Positions 44,582 to 55,042 of a stretch of 64,000 nucleotides of DNA are shown piece after piece. Both the position numbers and the translations under genes were made by a program. Positions within the stretch are counted from its first letter, which is position 1. Every line of letters starts with the position of its first letter. Source of the DNA: Chrysopilus asiliformis (lineage: Eukaryota > Arthropoda > Insecta > Diptera > Rhagionidae); the NCBI GenBank assembly GCA_964034945.1, contig OZ035960.1, positions 34,340,368 through 34,404,367 of the forward strand. Direction: 5' to 3'. The notes under the pieces were generated by a model. The model was given only the letters and a program-made list of their open reading frames with translations. It was not told the origin of the DNA and searched no databases.

Positions 44582-45691
44582 CACTGAGAGAAATACCCCA
44601 TTGCGATATTTACAATGATGCATTGTAAATCTTCGCATTGTAAAAACTTTCCCCAAATTGGAAAAGCACGCAATTTTCAATATAAACTTATTGATCTTAC
44701 ATATACATTAATATGAAAACAGGGAAAACTATGTTTTCATGGTAAATTTTACATTGTTTGTTGATGAATTGATATGTACTATTGAAAAACCCAGAGTAAA
44801 ATACAAAATAATATAAATCATATATAATTTTACATTGAAGATTTGTAAATTTTACAATTTTCCATATCATTTAATACATGTGAGTTAATAAAATCCGAAA
44901 TTACATTTTTCGACTTTACATTTTTCGACTTACATACGAAATTACATTTTTCGACTATAAAATCATGCATTTCAACTTATACTTTTATATTTTTGTGAGG
45001 TTAATTTTGTATTTTCAAATGTAAAAAGAAAAAGAAAGTTGATGCCTTCAGCCGCCATATTTCCCATTGACATTTGATGGAAACGATTTCGTTTCGAGAA
45101 TTAAATTTCTTATTTCAGGCGAATGACTGAAGGATATTGCATAAAAAGTATATAGCAGATATTTTTGAAACAGCATAATTTTATTGGCATCAAAATTTCA
45201 TTGCAAAAGAAAAAATAAATTTGACCGGTAAAATAAAATTAAAGAAATTTTTCATTAAAAACTAAATAATTTGATGGCCCATTAAAATCTGTTTAAATTT
45301 CAGATCCAATATTGTCGAAAAATTTTCGTGGCAACTAAAATCACGACATGCAATCGGAGGAAAAGTCCATTATAAAATAATACTCCACAAAAAGTTTCGA
45401 TTAATTTATCGCCATTAGATTTTTCTTGTTCGCTTTCTGTTTACGTTTTAATTTGTTCATCTCTGTTCACTCACCAAGCTAAGTAACCATTCGAGGGAGA
45501 AAGAAAACGCCGCATATTTGCTGCTTAAAATGCACAATATGGGTATCAATTCATATGGCAAAATGTTGAGTTCACAATGCGGCCGTGTTTCACATTGCTC
45601 AATGTAAATCTTACAATTTTGCGCAATGGCGCCCTTTTATAGTTGAAACATACGAATTCATATGCGTTTTCTATGACTTTTTCGCTCAGTG
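44582..45691 (+). mobile_element. 1.1-kb MITE, left member of an inverted pair
   Basis: Bounded by TA (44580-44581, 45692-45693). Ends CACTGAGAGAAATACCCC and, from the other strand, CACTGAGCGAAAAAGTCA. AATGATGCATTGTAAATC near the left end and TTGCGCAATGGCGCCC near the right are short palindromes. No transposase. A nearly identical copy lies in the opposite orientation at 46174-47273. Confidence 0.85.
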
Positions 45692-46173
45692 TAGGACTTT
45701 TTTCATATAATATTTGAATAACTTAGAGATCGAGAGTGCAACAATTTAGTTTGACTGTTTTGCTCGATTTTCCATCCAAGATGAAAATTTATGAGACATT
45801 TAAGACTTGCGCGCGCCAATTTGAATAAAAACATTATTTTTGAAGTTGATAATTTCTACGTTGCTGGGACAACTAAGGTGTATCACAATCATTTGATTCC
45901 AACAACGACTTTTCAAAGGCGTTTTCTTCACATTTCAAAAGTCATGCGTGCACGGAGTAATCAGGTTGATTAGACTAATGTCGCGAACATGCTGTTGACA
46001 TATTTGTGAACGTCTCAAGTGTGATATAATTCATGATAAAAAGCTCAACTGTCCCCTGGGGCGGTTCTATATGCCTGGGAGGACCGTAGCTTGCTTATAT
46101 TTTGTATCAAACTGATACCGGATCCAACCCGGGTTGCAAGATTTTGCGCCTCCCATACAAAATGGTGTACTTA

Positions 46174-47273
46174 CACTGAGCGAAAAAGTCATAGAAAACG
46201 CATATGAATTCGTATGTTTCCACTATAAAAGGGCGCCATTGCGCAAAATTGTAAGATTTACATTGAGCAATGTGAAACACGGCCGCATTGTGAATTCAAC
46301 ATTTTGCCATATGAATTGATACCCATATTGTGCATTTTAAGCAGCAAATATGCGGCGTTTTCTTTCTCCCTCGAATGGTTACTTAGCTTGGTGAGTGAAC
46401 AGAGATGAACAAATTAAAACGTAAACAGAAAGCGAACAAGAAAAATCTAATGGCGATAAATTAATCGAAACTTTTTGTGGAGTATTATTTTATAATGGAC
46501 TTTTCCTCCGATTGCATGTCGTGATTTTAGTTGCCACGAAAATTTTTCGGCAATATTGGATCTGAAATTTAAACAGATTTTAATGGGCCATCAAATTATT
46601 TAGTTTTTAATGAAAAATTTCTTTAATTTTATTTTACCGGTCAAATTTATTTTTTCTTTTGCAATGAAATTTTGATGCCAATAAAATTATGCTGTTTCAA
46701 AAATGTCTGCTATCCACTTTTTATGCAATATCCTTCAGTCATTCGGCTGAAATAAGAAATTTAATTCTCGAAGCGAAATCGTTTGCATTAAATGTCAATG
46801 GGAAATATGGCGGCTGAAGGCATCAACTTTTTACATTTGAAAATACAAAATTAACCTCACAAAAATATAAAAGTATAAGTTGAAATGCATGATTTTATAG
46901 TCGAAAAATGTAATTTCGCATGTAAGTCGAAAAATGTAAAGTCGAAAAATGTAATTTCGGATTTTATTAACTCACATGTATTAAATGATATGGAAAATTG
47001 TAAAATTTACAAATCTTCAATGTAAAATGATAAATGATTTATATTATTTTGTATTTTACTCTGGGTTTTTCAATAGTACATATCAATTCATCAACAAACA
47101 ATGTAAAATTTACCATGAAAACATAGTTTTCCCTGTTTTCATATTAATGTATATGTAAGATCAATAAGTTTATATTGAAAATTGCGTGCTTTTCCAATTT
47201 GGGGAAAGTTTTTACAATGCGAAGATTTACAATGCATCATTGTAAATATCGCAATGGGGTATTTCTCTCAGTG
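46174..47273 (-). mobile_element. 1.1-kb MITE, right member of an inverted pair
   Basis: The reverse complement of 44582-45691 with few base differences (for example the GATGGAAACG word against TAATGCAAACG) and small indels. TA on both sides (46172-46173, 47274-47275). The separate TA duplications show two independent insertions, not one element with long arms. The 482-bp spacer 45692-46173 has no recognisable gene. Confidence 0.85.
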
Positions 47274-47275
47274 TA

Positions 47276-48546
47276 GTGAATTAATCGATACTGATCGACA
47301 TATTTAAGATATTTACACGTATGCGTTCTATATGTGCGCTTTTTATATTGGATCATATCCGAGCTGATTACCTTGTATCAGACATAAACCTAGAAGTGAA
47401 ACAGAAAGAGTGTTAATTTTTTTTTCATCGCAATTGGGATAAATTTTTGCTTTTCATTTAATTCACGCTTAATCATCCAAGAAACTTAACCGACTTTGAG
47501 CGACTGCTATTTACAGGTGAGTTTTTTTTCGTCATTGCTTTGAAATTACAGTAGCTGTATTCGTCCATCGCATCGGTCGCAGTTATGTCAGTTCAATATT
47601 GGCAAGGACAAATTTTTCAACATGGAAATATTTGTTTTGCTTTAGTTTTATCAGGCATTAAATGCTACTACATCGCGCTAAAATGATAATTGGCATAAGG
47701 TATAACAAATACATAACCACTGATGGTAAATTTGTATATTCGAAATGAGTTGCCGGAAAAGTTTTTTTTTCTGAATTTTTTTCTTAGGTAAATTTTGATC
47801 TGCATGTAAATGTTCTTAAGGCCAAGGAGATAAACTGGTTAATGACTTGGAATGTGGGAGCTGTCTTTCAATGAAGGTTAATTCGAAATCAATCATTACT
47901 TTGACTTTTAACGGGTCAACTTTTTTTAGTTTTCATTATTGAGAACTTTTTTCATTATTGAGAATTTCGATTCATAAAATATTTATAGAAAAAATACTAT
48001 ACTAGTATTTTCGGTGTAATGGCTAAAAAACACTTAAAAAATACGTTTTTTTCTGAATTTTAAATTTGGCGAGCAAAAATTTAAAGGGTCTGGGTGGGTT
48101 TTATAAATACGTTTTCTCAGAATTTTACATTTAGCAACCAAAAATTTGGGTGATTGGGGCTGGAAATCATATCACTTCCGCTTACCGAAAAAATAAGTGC
48201 CACTTCTATCGTTCCACTTTCGAATTTGTATACCACTATCAATTTTTTTTAAAACTTAAACACATGTAACCATTTGCGACTCAGGTTACAATGTGATGTG
48301 ACCATGATCGTAAAGTAGCGGTTGTCAATCAATTTATGTGACGGATGCCTTGTGACCGGACACAATAAAATCGGCTGCAAATTGGTTACTTTGTAACCAA
48401 TGGTAAAACACGTTACCAATCGGTTCCTTTGGGAATGACTTCGGAAAGCCACTTGCTGTAAATCGGCAAATTTATGACCAGTCGGGATGTTATTGTTGTT
48501 TTTCGGTGTTGCTTCACTTGCAATCAGTGCTATCGAAGTATAAATA
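47276..48546. other. Unassigned stretch
   Basis: No gene seen. From about 48260 GTTACAA/TTGTAAC words recur, and similar ones are found at 48960-49090 beyond the small MITE, so the MITE at 48547 may have landed in an older repeat. Confidence 0.5.
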
Positions 48547-48818
48547 CATTCAGAAAAATGTCCAGGTCAACTTTTTGTCAGGTTAACTCTGACCTTACAG
48601 AGGTTTCTGTAAGCCAGCTAGCGGTCAGAGTTAACCTATCTAAAGTCAACTCGTGCAGCTCCCAATGCCCTACTTCACCTGCTGGTGGCTTAATTTCAGA
48701 ATTTCTCCGACCACAGGTCAACTCAGTTTTACTTGCCCGCATGCAGGCGAACGCGCGCCTGCCCGAGGCCAATTACGCCGTATGTAGGTCGTCGAGTTAG
48801 CCTCCATTTTTCTGAGTG
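48547..48818. mobile_element. Small TA-flanked MITE (CATTCAGAAAAATG ends)
   Basis: Ends CATTCAGAAAAATG and, from the other strand, CACTCAGAAAAATGG, with TA on each side (48545-48546, 48819-48820). Inside, GTCAGGTTAACTCTGACC and GGTCAGAGTTAACC are inverted. The ends recall those of the 1.1-kb MITE pair (CACTGAG), so they may share a mobilising transposase. The open frame across it is not a gene. Confidence 0.7.
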
Positions 48819-49329
48819 TAGTCAACTTTGAACCAACGAATTCATAGTTACAGCGTTTTCTGATGTACACTTTTGATACAAGTTTACATTCACGTCACAC
48901 TCGATTTGCCGCCTTCTCACACTTTGTCTCAAAAGTGTTTCTGCGGAAAAGGTTGCAAAACAGTTATTTTGTAACGATTGTAAAAAAAAACATGCAAAAC
49001 AGTTGCATAAGTGTTGCAGCAACAAATTTGTAACTCTATATATTTTGCAACCCAAGTTGTCAGACCGTCCCGTAACCGGTATGTAACTATTTAACGGATT
49101 TTTTTTTATTTATTTTTATCCTGTATCCAAACCTAGTGCCTTTCAACATAAATACAGCGGAGTCTTTCGGAACGGATCAAGTTCTCAAAACGACGTTCCA
49201 CTGTATGGCACAAAATTATTCTTAGAATGAATAAAAAAATTTTTGAATTACAATCTGCAACAAAAAAATTACTTTCATTCTAGATGATCTTCTGTATGAT
49301 TCTATATAATTTCTTTATGATATTTCACC

Positions 49330-49430
49330 ATCCCAAGTAACAGAACAGGTCTCAAAGTGGTCATCTCGACTTTAATTTCACGACTTTATGGTGGCGACGA
49401 CTACTTTACGACGTTTTGTGTGTTTGGGAT
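49330..49430. mobile_element. Short CCCAAG-ended MITE
   Basis: ATCCCAAGTAACAGAACAG on the left against ATCCCAAACACACAAAACG (other strand) on the right. The interior shares TCAAAGTGGTC and ACTTTACGAC-type words with the element at 42655-43755, suggesting a deletion derivative of one family. Confidence 0.5.
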
Positions 49431-52088
49431 ATAATCCCAATGTTAATAAATGGAAAATCAAATGTGTGAGATGGAATTTTCAAAATTTAATTTGGGCCTG
49501 TCTTTTAAAATATGTCACAATTTCAGGAGGTAGCAGCCTCCGATAGTGTGACTCGACGATACGAAATTGCATATAAAAATCGGTCAACCCAGTAAAAATT
49601 AAGGCGTGAACATACATTAAAAAAATATTCAGGTTTTCTCTTTTTGGAAGTCGGTTAAAAAATTAAGAAAAAGAGTGAAGAGTGACCATATAAAAAATAT
49701 TTCAGCCAGAATTTCCAAGAATATTGAATTTTAATTATTAAAATTTTGATCCATCAAATATTTGCTGATGAAAAATTTTGATAAACTCATATAGACGCAT
49801 TTCTAACTATTGAAAATCTCCCTTTTTTCTAAGCTTTTCAATAAAAAAGCAAAAGAATGCATTCAAACCACTTTTACTTTTTTATATGTGACTAACAACT
49901 AAAAAAAAATCCAATTTCAATCAAGATGATGCGCATTATGAATAAAATTAAAAATCAATTTATAACATGAGGATCGAAAATTTAGTTCAGCAACACATAA
50001 ATCAACTAAATATTTTGCAAGGTGCCAAAACAAAATTTGAAGAAAAAAAAATTATTAGTAATCAATTTAGTTACACTACATTTTCGACTATTCGTCAAAG
50101 ACTCATTAGTTGAACATTGTTGAAACTTTTGTAGATGACCGTATAGTTGGTTACATTTTCCTAAATTGACCCAATTCTTAAGTAATCCGCTTTTTTTTTG
50201 CCACCGTGTTTTAAGCATAAACCTTTGGTCAACATGGTGTGAAGATGACTTTAAAACTGTATAGGATGATAGCAGAGGAGCCCGCGAAGAAATATTCATT
50301 TGAGGGGTAGGAAATGGAGAAGACAACAAAGTATCTGAGGAGAAGTAACGTTATATCTAATCGCTGAAACTAATCAATTGAAGCATGCAACTTCGACACT
50401 AATCTCCTATGGCCTTGATTACGAAACTATCAACCGAAATCAGAAGACTGGCACACAGTGTTAAAAAACTTGGTGATTTTTTCAACATTTAATTAAATTA
50501 AATTGAATTCCAAGTGTAGTTTGAAAGCGAATTAAACTTGGATGAAAATCGGGTGGTTCGAAGGTTGCCCGCTCGCCTCCCAATTAAACGATATAAGAAA
50601 AGTACTGAAACTTTTTTCTTATTAGCCGTCGGTTTTCCAAATTTCTTGGGCAAACTATTTTCAATTGTAGAAATTATTTTTAGGACCCCAATTCGGATGG
50701 TAAAAACACGTGCCACCTTCGATAGAATTTTATGCATGTTTAAGTTTTGGAATTCGGTGCTACCTAAATCGCTACCAATCTAACTGCGAAATCTTAGAAT
50801 TGAAACCATCGAGGTCGACATTTTGCACCTTATTGGCATTCGGATTTTGTTTTTTGTTTTTTTTTCTTTCGTGAAATCATAAAAAAGTCACTAAAACTAA
50901 ATAGAATTATTGAAGGTTATATACTCGGACAACTAACTGTATTTAATTATATATTTAGCTTAAGTAATTTCTCGAAATTGTATTTAAGTATGTATATTGA
51001 AGAATCTTTTTTCCAGGTTTGAAATCGGGATTTTTTTTCTTTGCAATAAATCAGTATCAATTGAATATGAACTTTGCACTATACTAAAGTGAGAAAAAAC
51101 GCCGGAAACCGATTTTCCACTCCGGCTCTGAATCTACCTGTCTGTGGCAATAATTTTCCAATACTTGGCATAAAGCTTCGATATTACGTTGGCCAAAGGT
51201 ATTCAGTATTGAGGGATATCGTTGATAATAATATAACAAGTTGCAAAATCGTACAACTAGAAGCAATTAACTCAATTGTCTGCATGAACGCTATAATTAT
51301 GGAATTGAACCGGAGCACACTTACCTCATCTTTTCGCGAGGATAACCATCGATCGTTATGGCCCTATCAAATGCAGATGGAGCAACTTCGATCTCGTCGA
51401 TAGTAAAGATTTCAGATCAGTGGCAGTTAAAATCAATGGCATTGCAGTAGCTATACTTACACACACTACGACAACACTATTTCGGATCTTCTCAACTGGT
51501 TCCAAAGAGAAGCTCGATTTAAAAAAAAACCCAGTAATTTTTTCTTGTCCTCCCAGTTTAATAGCAACTTCGAATTTCAGCGTCAAGATCCACGAGGATC
51601 ATTTGAGATCGTGTTAGCAATGGAAGTGCAATTTGTTGCAACCGTTTTACCTCATCATAACTGAAACTCCTGGTCGCTTTTCCTATTCGCCCCACCGAGG
51701 TATCAACTATGGACGCTATCTATTAATTATCGATGCAGCCCTCAATCAAGTAACATCGATTTCGACACATTGTGCTGCTGATCTCTAGCCTGATTCTATG
51801 TTATTTAAGCAAAAGCCATAAATTATTAAGGCCAACTGAGGAGATTAATCCCGACCATGTAGATTGCTATACTTTTGCCAATATCTTAAGATCTGAATCG
51901 ATAATCACCGAAGTGATGATTATGGTTACCTTAGATTATGACATCATTCGATAATGCAAAGGAAATAAACAATTTGGGAGGAATTTTGAGTACCCATGTT
52001 GCTTGAGAATATTTTGAAATTGTTGGCTTTTGGCGGTAGCGAAAATATTTCCTTGTATTGGAAAATAACGTTCCGAAATCTGGGCAGC
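49431..52088. other. Unassigned stretch
   Basis: No gene, RNA or bounded repeat I can support. The 50.5-51.9 kb part is somewhat less AT-rich and has frames on both strands (for example 51074-51403 plus) with no known motif. Confidence 0.5.
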
Positions 52089-52308
52089 AATCATGTATTC
52101 CGACGCGTCTCTGTCTTTCGACTTCGACGCATCTTTTAACTCTTGACTTCGCCATATCAGCAGCTTCAAATTTCCTGGAGTGACAGTCAGAATCACGTTT
52201 CGATTCATAGTGACGATTCCGCGAATTTTCAAGCTGCAGATATGGCGAAGTCAAGAGTTAAAAGCTGCGTTGAAGTCGAAAGACAGAGACGCATCGGAAT
52301 ACATGATT
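52089..52308. repeat. Long inverted repeat, 85-bp arms, 50-nt loop
   Basis: The left arm 52089-52173 and right arm 52224-52308 are reverse complements with only about seven mismatches (for example CGACGCATC against CAACGCAGC). It contains CTTGACTTCGCCATATC and its inverse GATATGGCGAAGTCAAG. No transposon-like termini or flanking duplication are evident. A transcript in either direction would form a long hairpin. Confidence 0.8.
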
Positions 52309-53814
52309 GGTGCTCTGCTACTTTTCACGTAAAAAGTTCTGGCTCTGACATGGAAATCACGTGTTTTTCGACAAATTTTCCCTCTGCATTCTGTGTTTGT
52401 TTTCCTTAGAAACTATGAATTGAAATTCTAGCTCAATCAGCTGAATGGTTTTTGAGTTAGATTTTATCCATAAAACATTAATTTTTGGTCTGTCAGACCT
52501 CTATAAATAAAAATAATTTTTACTGTGAATCCGAGTAAAATTTACTTGGATTACAGTAAAATTTACTCTTTTTCAGCCATTTTTACCGTCATTCAGTAAA
52601 TTTTACTAGAAAAACCCCAAAAAAAAAGAATATTCAGTAAAATTTCAGTAAAATGTACTGGAAAACAAGCGCCTGGTTTAGAGTGTAATTGAAATAAACT
52701 ATTTTAGTTATAGTCCCGATTCCCCATAATAAAATGGTGAGATTTACTACTTTTTCTCTGCGTATGGGCTGGTGGTTATTAAAAGTTATTTATTTCTCAT
52801 CTGTGGCGCTTCTATTTTTTAAAAAATTTCACCTGGGGAGCTGGAAAATTTGTGCCTGCGGCACTTTTTTTTATTGATATTTCCATAATTTCAGCCATCC
52901 CTTTCACATTTGTCTTGTTTAACCAACCAGCCAGGAAAAGGAGCCTCTCTAGACGCAGTTTAGCTGTTTTCCAAAATACGTCACAGAGCATGACTTGATC
53001 ACATGCCTACGATCCGTTTATTGTTCACATGCGAATTTTATGTGAACGACTGCTCAAATCAGCCAGAGCTGTATTGCTGCAATGTATGGAATAAAGTAAT
53101 ACAATATTAAGTAGCTATCCAATATCTAAATACTTTGAAAATTCCTATAATTTTGTTTCAAATCATTAATCCTTCTATTTTAACATATCTTCAATTAAAC
53201 GTTTTTCCATTAAATTCAAAGAAAGTTTTTCAATCAAATTGTGTTACACACATGAGTGAAGACTACAAGGTGAATCTTCATGATCGATTCAGTTAGATAT
53301 CTATAGCTTTACCAGGACAAAAAGAGTAATTGAAATTAATTATAATGTTACTATTTAGGCATAATAAATATTATGATCACCCCAAGTTGTAGACATTACG
53401 ATGCATTGCAGCACCAAGCATTTGTATCTTTAATTCACATTCGAATAAACTGAACAGAAATTCACTCTGACTATATATTATTATAGATAAATCTTCTAAC
53501 AAATTTTATAGACAACGACCAAGTTTTACTATAGCAAATTGAGAGAGAACTTTTGATTTATGAAGAAAGTCAGCAAAATACAAATAATGTCGAGAAAAAA
53601 GTACTATCCTGCATTTAAGTTAGATATCTTTAAGTATTTTTTTTTTGTATCTTCTCTTAGAATATTTTATTTTTGATTGGTTTTGCACATCTATTTAGTT
53701 TATTTGTTTGATTTTAACGATTCTCGATGATTTATTCTCGAATGTTTTGTACTAATGGCTTTTATTACTAGTACATGTGGTTTGGAGATTTATACCAATC
53801 AGGGCAATTGCCTT
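52309..53814. other. Unassigned AT-rich stretch
   Basis: No gene seen. AGTAAAATTTACT-type words recur between 52525 and 52660, possibly a degraded inverted-repeat element. Confidence 0.5.
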
Positions 53815-53818
53815 TTAA

Positions 53819-54026
53819 CTCTTAAAGGCTTGGTGGTACATTCGATTTACCACCTTTATCTCAACAAATGCTGCATGGTGGTACCAAAATTGTACCACCG
53901 ATTAAATCGTCTTCCATTGCCGCATGAAACTTTGAACTGACACCACCAACAAAATTCAAAAAAAAAAGTTCATTTCGGTGTGCCGGATGGGTAAAGATAT
54001 TTGCTAGTTTTCTGTGCCTCTAAGGG
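53819..54026 (+). mobile_element. piggyBac-type MITE
   Basis: TTAA at 53815-53818 and 54027-54030. Ends CTCTTAAAGGCTTGGTGG and, from the other strand, CCCTTAGAGGCACAGAAAAC. The centre has TGGTACCAAAATTGTACCAC, a near-palindrome also in the inverted relative at 25950-26126. Confidence 0.75.
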
Positions 54027-54454
54027 TTAAACAATCATCGATTAATAGAATATTTTCTATTTTTATTAGAATATACAAAAGAAATTTATTTCTAGTTTAA
54101 AATATGAAAAATTCAAAACTTTTTTGGTTAGTAGGAGATGTTTAACTGAATTTTGTGAGCACGTCTGAAGCCTGAAATATCTGTTAATATATTTAATGTT
54201 GTATGTACAATATTTGCACATTTTTAATTTTTCAAGCAAAGCGATTTTTTCTTAATTGCAACTTTGAAAATCGACAAAAATCTGGGATAAAGAAGTTGAA
54301 AAGTTTTTTCAGTTTGAGAATACTTTTTGCCAAATTCCAACATTTATGGCGTATTTCATGAATTTTTTAGAAACCTATAGGATAATTACTTTATTTCCAT
54401 TACGCGCAACACGTTAATTTACATAGAAATATCGAGTGAGATCAGTAGATAAGA

Positions 54455-55042
54455 TTTTTATACCCGTATGGTGAAACCAAAGGTATATTAGATCTGCCTT
54501 ACCGTTTGTAATGCCAAGATCCCGTCATCACACACAAAAATGAATTACACCCAGTGTGTTTAGAATGATAAAAAAATTGAATTTTTCATGTCCGTCCGTC
54601 TGTCTGTCTGTCTGTCCGTCTGTCTGTCTGTCCGTCTGTCTGTCTGTCTGTGTGTTCGTCCGTCTGTACGTTTGTGGCGCGGGTTGCGGGCGCACCGATT
54701 GAGGTAGAGACTTGAAACTTTACGTTTTTCGTAAAATTCAAGGTTAAGTTCGTTAATGGGCAAAAATGGACCATAAGGGGGGTACCCTCCATACGAATGA
54801 AAACATTTTTTCCGAATATCTCATCTTATCAAAAAAGTGCAAGAACAAAAGTTATTTAGGATATGATAAAACTCCCATCAAAACCTGATTGGAATAAATT
54901 TAAAAAAATCTTTTTGACAAACTTTTTTGACAAACTTTTCAAAGTGGAATTTTGATACAACTGTTCGCTGTTCACTTACTATAAATCACCATACGGGTTT
55001 TCAATAATTGCCAGATTGGCAATTATAGCTTTTGTTATGTTT
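54455..55042 (+). mobile_element. INE-1-like element, full length
   Basis: TTTTTATACCCGTATGG at the start; the hairpin ATTGCCAGATTGGCAAT (55008-55024) and TATAGCTTTTGTTATGTTT at the end. GTCT/GTCC microsatellite at about 54592-54665. The 3' region holds GTTCGCTGTTCACTTA, shared with the copy at the window start but absent from most others, suggesting a subfamily. Confidence 0.85.

Noticed and set aside
45692..46173. Small frames in the spacer between the inverted MITEs
   Set aside because: One frame (45791-45973) has no motif; the other (46134-46319) reads into the MITE end.
48474..48800. 108-codon plus-strand frame
   Set aside because: Lies mostly in the TA-flanked MITE at 48547-48818.
51074..51403. 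109-codon plus-strand frame
   Set aside because: No known domain, no splice context, overlapping frames on the other strand.
51931..52409. Opposing frames on both strands sharing the text AADMAKSRVK
   Set aside because: The similarity is due to the 85-bp inverted repeat at 52089-52308, not to duplicated genes.
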